From the NCBI RefSeq assembly GCF_900091595.1, contig NZ_FMCW01000011.1, positions 62,001 to 126,000 on the forward strand: DNA of 64,000 nt, written 5' to 3'. Below are positions 46,109 through 55,457 of this stretch, piece after piece; the stretch's first letter is position 1; every line of letters starts with the position of its first letter. The notes under the pieces were generated by a model, which worked only from the letters and a program-made list of their open reading frames with translations, searched no databases and had not been told where the DNA came from. This DNA comes from Micromonospora haikouensis. GTDB lineage: Bacteria; Actinomycetota; Actinomycetes; Mycobacteriales; Micromonosporaceae. The translations under genes and the position numbers were made by a program.

Positions 46109-46409
46109 GCCGGGGCCACGTCAGACCGGTGACGGTGGTCCCACCGGCCGGGATGCGCGCAGGGGGCATGCATCCCGGCCGGTCCGCCGTGCCTGTTCAC
46201 CGGTCCGACTCCCGAGATCCACGGGTCAACCCCTAGCCGGGACGCCGTGGCGCGGCTAGCGTCTAGTCATGGCGCGGGATTCCCCCCGGGCCAGCCGGCC
46301 AGCCCGGATCTGCGACCTCGCGCACGGGGCCCGCATCCGACCCCGTGTCCCCGGGCACCGGACGAGGCGGAACGCGGATGGCCGGGTGCCCATTCGCCGG
46401 AGCAGGCCT

Positions 46410-47819
46410 GTGACGACTCGCCGTACCCCCGCCGGTGCCGACCAGACCCCGGCCGCGACTGCCACGACCCGCCGTGCCACCCGGAGCCGCCGCGCGGCGA
46501 CCCCGGTCGAGCCCGAGGAGCCCCGACCAGCCGGCCAGGCGTTCGTCCTGGACACGTCGGTCCTGCTCTCGGACCCGGCGGCCTTCCACCGGTTCGCCGA
46601 GCACGAGGTGGTCCTGCCCCTCGTGGTCATCTCCGAGCTGGAGGGCAAGCGGCACCACCCCGAGCTGGGCTGGTTCGCCCGGCAGTCCCTGCGCATGCTG
46701 GACGAGCTGCGCGTGCGCCACGGCCGGCTGGACCGGCCGGTGCCCGCCAACGACGCCGGCGGCACCCTGCGGGTGGAGCTGAACCACACCGACGACGGCG
46801 TGCTGCCGCCCGGCTTCCGCAACGAGTCCAACGACGCCCGGATCCTCTCGGTGGCGCTCAACCTGGCCGCCGAGGGGCGGGACGTGACCCTGGTGAGCAA
46901 GGACATGCCGCTGCGGGTGAAGGCGGCCTCGGTCGGGCTGCGCGCCGACGAGTACCGGCACGGCCAGGCCAGCGACCCGACCTGGACGGGGATGGCCGAG
47001 CTGGCGCTGGGCGACGACGAGATCTCCGCGCTCTACGCCGGCGAGACCCTCGACCTGGACGGCGCGGCGGGGCTGCCCTGCCACACCGGCCTGGTGCTGC
47101 ACTCCGGGCGCGGCTCCGCGCTCGGCCGGGTGCTGCCCGACAAGACGGTCCGGCTGGTCCGGGGCGACCGGGAGGCGTTCGGCGTGCACGGCCGCTCGGC
47201 CGAGCAGCGGGTCGCCCTCGACCTGCTGCTGGACGAGTCGATCGGGATCGTCTCGCTGGGCGGCCGGGCCGGCACCGGTAAGTCGGCGCTGGCGCTGTGC
47301 GCGGGCCTGGAGGCGGTGATGGAGCGCCGCCGGCACAAGAAGGTGGTCGTCTTCCGCCCGCTGTACGCCGTCGGCGGCCAGGAGCTGGGTTACCTCCCCG
47401 GTTCCGAGACGGAGAAGATGTCGCCCTGGGCGCAGGCCGTCTTCGACACCCTCGGCGCGGTGGTGCACGAGAACGTGCTGGAGGAGGTCATGGCGCGGGG
47501 GATCCTGGAGGTCCTGCCGCTCACCCACATCCGGGGCCGCAGCCTGCACGACGCCTTCGTCATCGTGGACGAGGCCCAGTCGCTGGAGCGGGGCGTCCTG
47601 CTCACCGTGCTCTCCCGGATCGGGCAGGGGTCGCGGGTGGTGCTCACCCACGACGTCGCCCAGCGGGACAACCTGCGGGTGGGCCGGCACGACGGCGTGA
47701 CCGCGGTGATCGAGACCCTGAAGGGGCATCCCCTGTTCGCGCACGTCACGCTGAACCGGTCCGAGCGGTCGCCGATCGCGGCGATGGTGACGGATCTGTT
47801 GGAGGAGATCCCATTCTGA
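46410..47819 (+). CDS. PIN-PhoH fusion protein (PhoH2-like RNA helicase/nuclease)
   Basis: A 469-residue protein with an N-terminal PIN RNase domain (about 44-180: [18 protein letters not shown] with Asp nucleophile, [34 protein letters not shown]). A C-terminal PhoH ATPase follows, with Walker [14 protein letters not shown] and Walker [25 protein letters not shown]. Mycobacterial PhoH2 unwinds and cleaves RNA. GTG 46410 is preferred because the extra 47 residues from ATG 46269 look non-conserved and Arg-rich. The first 40 residues are still disordered. Confidence 0.88.
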   Translation: MTTRRTPAGADQTPAATATTRRATRSRRAATPVEPEEPRPAGQAFVLDTSVLLSDPAAFHRFAEHEVVLPLVVISELEGKRHHPELGWFARQSLRMLDELRVRHGRLDRPVPANDAGGTLRVELNHTDDGVLPPGFRNESNDARILSVALNLAAEGRDVTLVSKDMPLRVKAASVGLRADEYRHGQASDPTWTGMAELALGDDEISALYAGETLDLDGAAGLPCHTGLVLHSGRGSALGRVLPDKTVRLVRGDREAFGVHGRSAEQRVALDLLLDESIGIVSLGGRAGTGKSALALCAGLEAVMERRRHKKVVVFRPLYAVGGQELGYLPGSETEKMSPWAQAVFDTLGAVVHENVLEEVMARGILEVLPLTHIRGRSLHDAFVIVDEAQSLERGVLLTVLSRIGQGSRVVLTHDVAQRDNLRVGRHDGVTAVIETLKGHPLFAHVTLNRSERSPIAAMVTDLLEEIPF

Positions 47820-48104
47820 CCGAGATCATGCCTGTCTAGTCACCCTTTAGCGTGATTCTGCCTGTGGCCCAGGTCACAATTGGGGCTGGTGGTTTCCCAT
47901 CAGCCTCACTGTGCGCGATGGTGTCCATCGAGCGTCCACGCACCGCCAAGATCGTCCATTCTCGTCGGGCACCCGACGGCGAGGAGCGGCGGGGGCGAGT
48001 GCGTCGGCTGCGACCGGCAGGGTCGGGGCGCTCACGGCGCGGGCCGGGTCCCTCCTCGGGCCAGGGTCGCGCCGTGTCCTTGCCCCCGACGAAGGGACCA
48101 CTTC

Positions 48105-48806
48105 GTGAGTCGGCTGTGGAGCCGGTTCGGTGCCCGTACCGCCGCCGTCGCACTGCTCTCCGTGGGCGTTGCCGGCGGCTTCTATCTGGGCGAAGACCGC
48201 GAAATCCAGCAACAGGGCCTGACCGCGCAGGTCGGCCTCCAGGTGGACCAGGCCGAGTTCGACTACCAGCGCGAGCGGCAGGCCCAGCACCGGATCGTCT
48301 CCGCCGAGACGCGGGCCGCCGAGTACCAGGCCGAGAAGCGGGCCGCCGCGGCGGCCAAGGAGGCTGCCGAGCGGGCCCGCGAGGCCGAGGCGGCGTCCCG
48401 CAAGCGCGAGCGCGAGGCGGCGGCGAAGAAGGCCGCCGAGAAGGCGGCCGCCGCCAAGGCGGGCAAGCCGTACGACGGCCCGATCCCCGCCTCGTGCAGC
48501 GAGTACGGCGGCAACCGCAAGATCGGCTGCGCGCTGATGATCGACGCCGGCTTCGGCATCGACCAGTTCCCGTGCCTGGACAAGCTCTGGACGAAGGAGA
48601 GCGGCTGGAACCCCAAGGCCCACAACTCCTCGTCCGGCGCGCACGGCATCCCGCAGGCCGTGCCGGGCAGCAAGATGGCCTCGGTCGGCGACGACTGGGA
48701 GACCAACCCGGCCACCCAGATCAAGTGGGGCCTCGGCTACATCAAGGGCCGCTACAGCTCGCCGTGCTCGGCGTGGAGCCAGTCGCAGAGCGAGGGCTGG
48801 TACTGA
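48105..48806 (+). CDS. Secreted/anchored transglycosylase-like protein with coiled-coil region
   Basis: A 233-residue protein with an N-terminal hydrophobic helix (AAVALLSVGVAGGFYLG) acting as signal or anchor. An Ala/Glu/Lys/Arg coiled coil follows (about 50-130), then a small lytic-transglycosylase-like domain with FPCLDKLWTKESGWNPKAHNSSSGAHGIPQAVPGSKMASVGDDWETNPATQIKWGLGYIKGRY. The catalytic Glu is in WTKESGW. It resembles actinobacterial cell-wall remodelling proteins of the SLT-like type. GTG 48105 follows GAAGGGA. About 285 bp upstream is free of genes. Confidence 0.85.
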   Translation: MSRLWSRFGARTAAVALLSVGVAGGFYLGEDREIQQQGLTAQVGLQVDQAEFDYQRERQAQHRIVSAETRAAEYQAEKRAAAAAKEAAERAREAEAASRKREREAAAKKAAEKAAAAKAGKPYDGPIPASCSEYGGNRKIGCALMIDAGFGIDQFPCLDKLWTKESGWNPKAHNSSSGAHGIPQAVPGSKMASVGDDWETNPATQIKWGLGYIKGRYSSPCSAWSQSQSEGWY

Positions 48807-48835
48807 TCCGCTGAGCACCGCATTCCCGAGCACCG

Positions 48836-48878
48836 CGACGGCGGGGTGGGCGCGTTTCCGACGCCCACCCCGCCGTCG
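48836..48878. terminator. Strong terminator hairpin
   Basis: A perfect 17-bp stem (CGACGGCGGGGTGGGCG and its complement) with a 9-nt loop, 30 bp after the transglycosylase-like stop. Confidence 0.85.
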
Positions 48879-48943
48879 TCGTTTCCGCCGACGGCCCGCC
48901 GCCCGGGTGGCGGCCGGGCGGGATTGCTGATAGCTGTTTGGGC

Positions 48944-49600
48944 ATGACCCTGCACGACGGCCCCCCGGGCGGCGACCCGCGACGCTTCGGCACCGAGGCC
49001 TTCTACGCCTCGATCGGCCGCGCCTTCGTCGCCATGTGCGCCGTCGTGCCGGTGCTCTTCCTGGTGGAGGCCCTCGACGTCGGCCTCGGCATCGACCTCG
49101 ACCTGGCCGGCGGCATCATCCCGCGCCACATCGACGGGCTCGACGGGGTGCTCTTCTCGCCGTTCCTGCACGCCGACTTCAACCACCTCTACAGCAACAG
49201 CGTGCCGCTGATCCTGCTCGGCACCTTCGTGCTCGCCGCCGGCTTCCGCCGGTTCATGTGGTCCACCCTGGTCATCGTGCTGGTCAGCGGGCTGGGCGTG
49301 TGGTTCACCGGCTCACCCAACTCGGTCGTCGTCGGGGCCAGCGGCGTCATCTTCGGCTACCTGGGCGTCCTGCTCACCCGCGGCGTGGTCGAGCGGAGCT
49401 GGTGGAACTTCGCCGTCGTGCTGCTGGTCGGCCTGCTCTACGGCTGGCAGCTGCTCGGCATCCTCCCCACCGACGAGCGGATCTCCTGGCAGGGCCACCT
49501 GTTCGGGCTGGTCGGCGGCGTGGTCGCCGCGATCCTCTTCCGGCGCCGCCGGGTCGAGGACGACCCGTACGACCTGGGCTCCCCGACGCTGCGGGCGTAA
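48944..49600 (+). CDS. Rhomboid family intramembrane serine protease
   Basis: A 218-residue protein with about six membrane helices. Conserved features are HADFNHLYSNSVPLILLG (76-93), the catalytic Ser133 in GASGVIFGYLG, and the catalytic His185 in SWQGHLFGLVGG. Such enzymes cleave membrane proteins within the bilayer. ATG 48944 was chosen; a TTG two codons upstream is possible. The TAA stop overlaps the first bases of palindromic copy F. Confidence 0.92.
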   Translation: MTLHDGPPGGDPRRFGTEAFYASIGRAFVAMCAVVPVLFLVEALDVGLGIDLDLAGGIIPRHIDGLDGVLFSPFLHADFNHLYSNSVPLILLGTFVLAAGFRRFMWSTLVIVLVSGLGVWFTGSPNSVVVGASGVIFGYLGVLLTRGVVERSWWNFAVVLLVGLLYGWQLLGILPTDERISWQGHLFGLVGGVVAAILFRRRRVEDDPYDLGSPTLRA

Positions 49601-49649
49601 GGAAGGGCCCCCTGTTAACGCCTGCGGTAGAGAAGGGCACCCTTCTCAC
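49599..49649 (+). repeat. 3'-end palindromic element, copy F (type 1)
   Basis: AAGGAAGGGCCCCCTG begins within the rhomboid TAA stop. GTTAACGC, CTGCGGTA and hairpin GAGAAGGGCACCCTTCTC follow. The two loop bases differ from copies A and E while the 8-bp arms are intact. Confidence 0.85.
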
Positions 49650-49728
49650 CCGCCCGCCGGGCCGCACGCGGCCCACGCCCGGCCCACGCGAGGCCCACGC
49701 CCGGGCCGCACTCGGCGTGAGATGGTGC

Positions 49729-49757
49729 TTGATCCGGACCCGGCGCGCGCCTACCGT
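49729..49757 (+). promoter_or_regulatory. Possible promoter of the FNR-like gene
   Basis: TTGATC (49729-49734), 17 bp, TACCGT (49752-49757), about 47 bp before the ATG at 49804. A plausible housekeeping-type match, not tested. Confidence 0.35.
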
Positions 49758-49803
49758 CGGCATCAGCACGCGTTGATCCGTGAGCGGAAAGCGACGGTAC
49801 GCC

Positions 49804-50772
49804 ATGCCCGAGGTCGATGTCGCAGTGATCGGTGCGGGGCCGACGGGGCTCTTCGCCGCGTACTACGCCGGGTTCCGGGGGCTCTCCGTGGCCGTGGTCG
49901 ACGCGCTGCCGGAGGCCGGCGGCCAGATCACCGCCATGTACCCGGAGAAGCTGATCCTCGACGTGGCCGGGTTCCCGGCCGTCAAGGGGCGGGACCTGGT
50001 GGCCAACCTGGTCGCCCAGGCCGCGCCGTTCCAGCCGAGATACCTGCTCGGCACCCGGGCCGAGAAGCTGTCGCACACCGACGGGCAGCCGGTGCTCGGC
50101 CTCGCCGGTGGCGAGCAGCTCACCTGCGGGGCGGTGGTCGTCACCGGCGGCCTGGGCAGCTTCACCCCGCGCCCGCTGCCGGTCGCCGACAGCTTCACCG
50201 GCACGGGGATCGTCTACTTCGTGCCGGAGCCGGCCGCCCTGGCCGACCGGGACGTGCTGATCGTCGGCGGCGGCGACTCCGCGTTCGACTGGGCGCTGGC
50301 GCTGGAGCCGCTGGCCCGCTCGGTGACCCTGGTGCACCGGCGGGAGCGGTTCCGCGCCCACGCCGCCACCATCGCCCGGGTGCAGCGGTCGTCCGTGCGG
50401 ATCGTCGTCAACGCCGAGGTAACCCGGCTGCACGGCGACAGCGCGGTGACCGGCGCGGAGATCACCATGAAGGGGGCGGCGCCCGAGACGTTGCCCGTGG
50501 ACACGGTGGTGGCCGCCCTCGGTTTCACCGCCGACCTCGGCCCGATCGCCGAGTGGGGGCTGCGGCTGGACCGCCGGCACATCCTGGTGGACAGCGCGAT
50601 GGCGACGAACCTCCCCCGGGTCTTCGCCGCCGGGGACATCACCGAATACCCGGGCAAGGTGCGGCTCATCGCCACGGGCTTCGGGGAGGCCGCGACGGCG
50701 GTCAACAACGCCGCCGTCGCCATCGACCCGTCCGCCCACCTCTTCCCGGGCCACTCCTCCGACGCCCCCTGA
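49804..50772 (+). CDS. Ferredoxin/flavodoxin-NADP reductase-like FAD oxidoreductase
   Basis: A 322-residue thioredoxin-reductase-fold flavoprotein. The FAD loop is [15 protein letters not shown], followed by the FNR-type [24 protein letters not shown]. The NADP loop is [17 protein letters not shown], and a terminal [29 protein letters not shown]-like FAAGD element completes the fold. It lacks the CxxC of thioredoxin reductase, which fits the YumC-type ferredoxin-NADP reductase. ATG 49804 begins the fold; a GTG 24 bp upstream is an alternative. No ferredoxin gene is adjacent. Confidence 0.85.
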   Translation: [322 protein letters not shown]

Positions 50773-50783
50773 CCGCGCCCCCG

Positions 50784-51476
50784 TCAGCGGGGGAGGCCGA
50801 GGAGGTCGGCCATCAGGTCGGTCTGGTGCGCGAAATACTCGGCGCGGTGCGGCAGGGTGCGGTCGATCCGGCCGAACAGCTCGAAGCTGATCAGCCCGAA
50901 GAGCTGCGTCCAGCCGGCCATGCAGCGGGCGAGCAGCGCCTCGGGCAGCCCCGGGGCGAGGGCGGCGGCGATCTCCGCGAGGTCCGCCCGCAGCGGCTCG
51001 GGCAACTCGCCGGGGTCGGGGGCGGCGATGCGGCCGGCGGCCAGCCCGTCGCGGACGATGCCGACCAGCACGGCCGGTGGGCGCATCGCCGGCCCGAGCG
51101 TGTCGGCCGGGGCGGCGTAACCGGGGACCGGGCTGCCGTAGAGCAGGGCGTACTCGGCGGGACGGGCCAGGGCCCAGTCCCGGGCCGCCCGGCAGGCGGC
51201 ATGCCAGCGCCCGCGCGGGTCGAGCCGGTCCGCGCCCGCGTCGGCCGCCTCCACGGCCGCCCCCAACGCGTCGTACGCCTCGACGATCAGCGCGGTGAGC
51301 AGGTCGTCGCGGCTCGGGAAGTAGCGGTAGAGGGCCGAGGAGACCATGCCCATGTCCCGGGCGACCGCGCGCAGGCTGAGGTTGGCGCCGTCGGTGGCGA
51401 GGTGGCGGCGGGCGACGGCCTTGATCTCGTCGAGCATCTCGGCGCGTACGCGGGCGCGGATCGAGGGGGCGGGCAT
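50784..51476 (-). CDS. TetR/AcrR family transcriptional regulator
   Basis: A 230-residue regulator. The helix-turn-helix is in ARVRAEMLDEIKAVARRHLATDGANLSLRAVARDMGMVSSALYRYFPSRDDLLTALIVEAY, with a C-terminal ligand domain of the TetR_C_13-like helical type. It is divergent from an NAD-dependent epimerase gene. Two GAGAGC-containing palindromes in the 143-bp intergenic region fit its operators. The 3' end is convergent to the FNR-like gene with an 11-bp gap. Confidence 0.92.
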   Translation of the reverse strand: MPAPSIRARVRAEMLDEIKAVARRHLATDGANLSLRAVARDMGMVSSALYRYFPSRDDLLTALIVEAYDALGAAVEAADAGADRLDPRGRWHAACRAARDWALARPAEYALLYGSPVPGYAAPADTLGPAMRPPAVLVGIVRDGLAAGRIAAPDPGELPEPLRADLAEIAAALAPGLPEALLARCMAGWTQLFGLISFELFGRIDRTLPHRAEYFAHQTDLMADLLGLPR

Positions 51477-51516
51477 GCCCCCACTCTGCCACGCGGGAGA
51501 GCGCGGATCAACTTAG

Positions 51517-51587
51517 AGAGCAGCGCTCTTGACGTGCGGGCTGTTCGGCGTCATGCTGGGTGCACCAGATCGAGAGCAGTGCTCTCG
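51517..51587 (+). promoter_or_regulatory. TetR operators and promoter of the NAD-epimerase gene
   Basis: AGAGC-AGC-GCTCT (51517-51529) and CGAGAGC-AGT-GCTCTCG (51571-51587) are palindromes sharing AGAGCAG-Y-GCTCT. Between them TTGACG (51529-51534), 17 bp, CATGCT (51552-51557) forms a likely promoter. Site 1 touches the -35, and site 2 lies downstream of the start point. Confidence 0.6.
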
Positions 51588-51619
51588 TTTCGTACCCCCG
51601 ATTTGAAGGGTGACCTGTG

Positions 51620-52564
51620 ATGTCGCTGCATGTGATCGTCGGCGCCGGACCCGTCGGCGCCGCCACCGCCCACCTCCTGGCAGCCGCCGGCGAGCGGGTC
51701 CGGGTGGTCACCCGGCGCGGCACCGGCCCGGAGCACCCGGCCGTCGAGCGGGTCGCCGCCGACGCCGCCGACCCGGACCGGCTCGCCGCCCTCGCCGACG
51801 GCGCGGTCGCGCTCTACAACTGCGCCAACCCGGCCTACCACCGTTGGCCGACGGACTGGCCGCCGCTGGCCGCCGCGCTGCTCACCGCCGCCGGGCGCGC
51901 CGGGGCCGTGCTCGCCACGGTCGGCAACCTCTACGGGTACGGGCCGGTCGACGGGCCGATGACCGAGGACACCCCGACGGTGGCGGGCGGCACGAAGGGG
52001 CAGGTCCGCAACCGGATGTGGGCCGAGGCGGTCGCCGCCCACCGGGCGGGGCGGGTCAGGGTGACCGAGGTGCGCGGCTCCGACTACCTCGGCGTCGGCG
52101 CGCTGTCGCTGCCGATGATGCTGCTGCCCCCGGTGCTCGACGGACGCCGGGCGGTGCTGCCCGTCGACTTCGACGCCCCGCACACCTGGACGTACGTCGA
52201 CGACGTCGCGCGTACCCTCGTGCGGGCCGCCGCCGCCGAACGCGCCTGGGGCCGGGCCTGGCACGTGCCCAGCCCGCCCGCCGTCTCCGCCCGCGAGCTG
52301 GCCGTGCGGGCCGCCGCCCTGGCCGGCGCCCCCGCCCCGAGGCTCACCCGGCTGCCGTACCCGGCGCTGTGGCTGGGCGGGCTGGCCAACCCGTTCGCGC
52401 GGGAGCTACGCGAGACGGCGTACCAGTTCGACCGGCCCTTCCTGATGGACTCGACCGCGGCCACCGAGACCCTCGGCATCGAGCCGACCCCGCTGGGCAG
52501 CGCGCTCGCGCAGACCGTCGCCGCCCTGCGCGCCGCCCCCGGCCCTCGTCGCCCGGTGCGCTGA
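51620..52564 (+). CDS. NAD-dependent epimerase/dehydratase family protein
   Basis: A 314-residue extended short-chain dehydrogenase-type protein. The N-terminal dinucleotide fold is VIVGAGPVGAATAHLLAAAGERVRVVTRRG. NLYGYGPVDGPM provides the active-site Tyr region but lacks a classical YxxxK, and DVARTLVRAA follows with substrate-domain helices. It is likely an NAD(P)-dependent reductase or epimerase acting on small molecules. It is tightly associated with the divergent TetR and two operators, so it is probably induced by the substrate or a related compound. Confidence 0.88.
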   Translation: MSLHVIVGAGPVGAATAHLLAAAGERVRVVTRRGTGPEHPAVERVAADAADPDRLAALADGAVALYNCANPAYHRWPTDWPPLAAALLTAAGRAGAVLATVGNLYGYGPVDGPMTEDTPTVAGGTKGQVRNRMWAEAVAAHRAGRVRVTEVRGSDYLGVGALSLPMMLLPPVLDGRRAVLPVDFDAPHTWTYVDDVARTLVRAAAAERAWGRAWHVPSPPAVSARELAVRAAALAGAPAPRLTRLPYPALWLGGLANPFARELRETAYQFDRPFLMDSTAATETLGIEPTPLGSALAQTVAALRAAPGPRRPVR

Positions 52565-52576
52565 GCGGGAGCTGCG

Positions 52577-52627
52577 GTGAGAAGGGTGACCTTCTCTACC
52601 GTAGGCGTTAACAGGGGGCCCTTCCTT
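52577..52627 (-). repeat. 3'-end palindromic element, copy G (type 1)
   Basis: On the minus strand AAGGAAGGGCCCCCTG starts inside the TAA stop of the DMT transporter gene, followed by GTTAACGC, CTACGGTA and hairpin GAGAAGGTCACCCTTCTC. The centre differs from copies A and E, while at least 7 bp of stem is kept. It lies between convergent genes. Confidence 0.85.
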
Positions 52628-53597
52628 AACGGCGGGCCGGGGGCCCGAAGGCGGCAAGCAGCGCGGCGAACAGGGTGAGCGCGGCACCCAGCAGCGTGTT
52701 CACCCCCGGGTGCGACGCCGTGGTCGGCAGCACCACGTCCAGCAGGGCCGCGCCGACGACCTGCCCGGCGATGGTGGCGAGGCCGAGCAGCAGCACCCCG
52801 GTGAAGCGCACGACGGCGGCGGCGACCGCGATGAAGACGATGCCGACCGGGCCGCCCAGGTAGAGCCACGGCTCGGTCGGGAGGCCGCCGCCCGGGCGGC
52901 CCCGGACGGCCATCTCCACCACGAACGCGGCGAGCAGCACCCCGGTGCCGACCGCGAAGTTGACCAGCGTCGCGGCCAGGACGCTGCCGGAGGCCACCCG
53001 GACCCGCCCGTTCACCGCCTGCTGCCACGCGAGGCCCACCCCGGCCAGCAGCGGCAGCAGCGCCAGGCCCAGCGTGGCCGGGTCGCCGAGCCGGTCGCCG
53101 ACCGCCAGCAGCACGGCCAGCACGGTCAGCGCCGCGCCCACCAGACGGTTCGGCGTGACCGCCTGCCGGCCGGCGGGGCCGAGCCCCGCCCGGTCGACGA
53201 GCAGGCTGCTGCCGGACTGCCCGGCGACCGCCGCCACGGTGAACACCGCCACGCCGAGCGCGCCGATGGTCAGCCCCTGGGCGGCCACGAAGAGCGCCCC
53301 GCAGGCGCCGCCGAGGCACTCCCACGGCCGCAGCGAGCCGCCCGCGAGCGCCGCCCGCAGCGTGGCCAGGCCCCGCCGCCCGGCCGGGGTGGCCGGCACC
53401 AGCACCAGCAGCACCAGCAGGCCCAGGCCGAACGAGACCACGGCGGCGGCGATCCCGTCGGCCAGGCGTACGCCCAGCTCGCCGTTGATCCGGGACTGCA
53501 CGGCCACGGTGACCCCGGAGGCGGTGGCCAGCCCGACGGCCGTGATCCGGCGGGCGACCGGCAGGGTCGGCGGGGACAGCGTCCCGGTGGCGATCAC
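52626..53597 (-). CDS. DMT family transporter, DUF606/YdcZ-like duplicated
   Basis: A 323-residue protein with about ten membrane helices in two homologous halves, each with the YdcZ-type pattern ([30 protein letters not shown] in half 1, [34 protein letters not shown] in half 2). GTG 53597 overlaps the GlpX stop by 4 bp. The substrate is unknown; linkage to glpX may be only positional. Confidence 0.85.
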   Translation of the reverse strand: MIATGTLSPPTLPVARRITAVGLATASGVTVAVQSRINGELGVRLADGIAAAVVSFGLGLLVLLVLVPATPAGRRGLATLRAALAGGSLRPWECLGGACGALFVAAQGLTIGALGVAVFTVAAVAGQSGSSLLVDRAGLGPAGRQAVTPNRLVGAALTVLAVLLAVGDRLGDPATLGLALLPLLAGVGLAWQQAVNGRVRVASGSVLAATLVNFAVGTGVLLAAFVVEMAVRGRPGGGLPTEPWLYLGGPVGIVFIAVAAAVVRFTGVLLLGLATIAGQVVGAALLDVVLPTTASHPGVNTLLGAALTLFAALLAAFGPPARR

Positions 53598-54625
53598 TCC
53601 TGCTCGGCGAGAGGGCGGCCGTCGAAGTCGACGGCCGAGTACAGCGCCAGCTTCTCCAGCCGGTGGTACGAGTCGATCACCCGGATCGTGCCGCTCTTCG
53701 AGCGCATGACGATCGACTGGGTGTACGCCCCGCCGGCCCGGTAGCTCACGCCCCGCAGCAGGTCGCCGGAGGTGACCCCGGTCGCCACGAAGAAGCAGTT
53801 GTCGCCGGTGACCAGGTCGTCGGTGAACAGCACCCGGTCCAGGTCGTGCCCGGCGGCCAGGGCCTTCTCCCGCTCCTGCGCGTCGCGCGGCCAGAGCTTG
53901 GCCTGCATGACGCCGCCCATGCACTTCAGGGCGCAGGCGGCGGTGATCCCCTCCGGGGTGCCGCCGATGCCCATCAGCACGTCGACGTCCGACTCGCCCC
54001 GGGCGGCGGCGATCGCGCCCGCGATGTCACCGTCGGAGATGAACCGGATGCCCGCCCCCGTGCGGCGGATCTGGGTGACCAGGTCGTCGTGGCGGGACCG
54101 GTCCAGCACGCAGACGGTGACCTCGGACACGTCGGTGCCCTTGACCTTGGCGATCCGGCGCAGGTTCTCGGCGACCCCGGCGTTGATGTCGACCACGTCG
54201 GCGTACTCCTGGCCGACGGCCAGCTTCTCCATGTAGAACACGGCGCTCGGGTCGAACATCGCCCCCCGCTCGGCCACCGCGAGGACGGCCAGCGCGTTGG
54301 GCATGCCCTTGCTCATCAGGGTGGTGCCGTCGATCGGGTCGACCGCGACGTCGACCTCGGGGCCCGTGCCGTCGCCGACCTCCTCGCCGTTGAAGAGCAT
54401 CGGCGCGTTGTCCTTCTCGCCCTCGCCGATCACCACGACACCCCGCATCGGGATCGAGTTGATCAGCTTGCGCATGGCGTCGACGGCCGCCCCGTCGCCG
54501 CCCTCCTTGTCGCCCCGCCCGACCCACCGGCCGGCGGCCATCGCCGCGGCCTCGGTGACCCGGACCAGGTCGAGGGCGAGGTTGCGGTCGAGATCCTGGG
54601 GGGTACGCGTCCTCGTGCTCGTCAT
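53594..54625 (-). CDS. glpX: Class II fructose-1,6-bisphosphatase
   Basis: A 343-residue GlpX enzyme that removes the 1-phosphate of fructose-1,6-bisphosphate in gluconeogenesis. Motifs include the metal-binding [55 protein letters not shown], and [15 protein letters not shown]. It complements pckG in this window. It is divergent from the DUF4245 gene, an order also seen in mycobacteria (glpX beside DUF4245, from memory). Confidence 0.96.
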   Translation of the reverse strand: MTSTRTRTPQDLDRNLALDLVRVTEAAAMAAGRWVGRGDKEGGDGAAVDAMRKLINSIPMRGVVVIGEGEKDNAPMLFNGEEVGDGTGPEVDVAVDPIDGTTLMSKGMPNALAVLAVAERGAMFDPSAVFYMEKLAVGQEYADVVDINAGVAENLRRIAKVKGTDVSEVTVCVLDRSRHDDLVTQIRRTGAGIRFISDGDIAGAIAAARGESDVDVLMGIGGTPEGITAACALKCMGGVMQAKLWPRDAQEREKALAAGHDLDRVLFTDDLVTGDNCFFVATGVTSGDLLRGVSYRAGGAYTQSIVMRSKSGTIRVIDSYHRLEKLALYSAVDFDGRPLAEQE

Positions 54626-54842
54626 GACGGCCTCCTCCTCGCGACGTTGCGGGGTCGACCGGCGGCATGCGGCCGTCGCCGCCGCCAGCTTTGTCGCTGA
54701 TCCTCACACGTTGGTCAACCTATCGTCGGGCCGGGGCGCTGGTGGCCAGCTTCCCGGCAACCGGGCGGTGGGACGTATCACCCCGGTCACTCGCGCGGTG
54801 GCGGTTCGTGGCGGGGCGACCCGGGGCTGGAACAATGGCCGG

Positions 54843-55457
54843 GTGGATCCCGCCCAGCCCGCCGAGCACCGCCCCGCCGAGCCGACGCCGTCGACTACGC
54901 CGTCGACGCCGAGCCCGTTGCCGCCGGGCCCGCCGGGTCGGGAGAAGGCCCGGTCCGAGCGGTCGCCGAAGGACATGGCGATCTCCCTGCTGGTGCTGCT
55001 CGTCCCGATCGCCCTGCTGCTCGCCTTCTACCGGGGCTTCCTCGGCGGTGACCAGCCGAGCACCGTCGACCCGGCCCCCGCCGTGGAGCAGGCCCGGGCG
55101 GCCAACGCGTTCCCGGTGAGCCAGCCGGCCGGGCTCGACTCCGACTGGCGGACGGTCAGCGCCAGCTACCGCACCGTCGAGGGCGGGTCCAGCCTGCGGA
55201 TCGGCTACCTGACTCCGGAGGGGCGGGGCGCCCAGCTGGTGCAGAGCAACGTGCCGCCGGAGCGGCTGCTCCCGGCCGAGCTGACGGCCGAGGGGCAGCC
55301 CCAGGGCCCCACCGAGGTGGGCGGGCGCAACTGGCAGCGGTACACCGCCCGGGGCAACGAGCAGGCCCTGGTGCTGCTCGAACCGGGCCGCACGGTGATC
55401 GTCGTCGGGGACGCCCGGGAGAACGAGCTGCGCCGGCTCGCCGACGCGGTGCGCTAG
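54843..55457 (+). CDS. DUF4245 family membrane protein
   Basis: A 204-residue protein. A Pro/Ser/Thr-rich N-terminus (about 1-37) precedes MAISLLVLLVPIALLLAFY (membrane helix about 41-60) and an extracytoplasmic DUF4245 domain (FPVSQPAGLDSDWRTVSASYRTVEGGSSLRIGYLTPEGRGAQLVQSN...GRNWQRYTARGNEQALVLLEPGRTVIVVGD). GTG 54843 is chosen because upstream sequence is non-coding. It is divergent from glpX. Function unknown. Confidence 0.82.
   Translation: MDPAQPAEHRPAEPTPSTTPSTPSPLPPGPPGREKARSERSPKDMAISLLVLLVPIALLLAFYRGFLGGDQPSTVDPAPAVEQARAANAFPVSQPAGLDSDWRTVSASYRTVEGGSSLRIGYLTPEGRGAQLVQSNVPPERLLPAELTAEGQPQGPTEVGGRNWQRYTARGNEQALVLLEPGRTVIVVGDARENELRRLADAVR

Noticed and set aside
46269..46409. Alternative ATG start extending PhoH by 47 residues
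   Set aside because: The extension is Arg/Pro-rich without conservation features. GTG 46410 gives a length closer to the family, though protein evidence would settle it.
47820..48104. Possible c-di-AMP (ydaO-type) riboswitch upstream of the transglycosylase-like gene
   Set aside because: The leader is long and structured, but I could not find the conserved core blocks of that riboswitch. A covariance-model search would decide.
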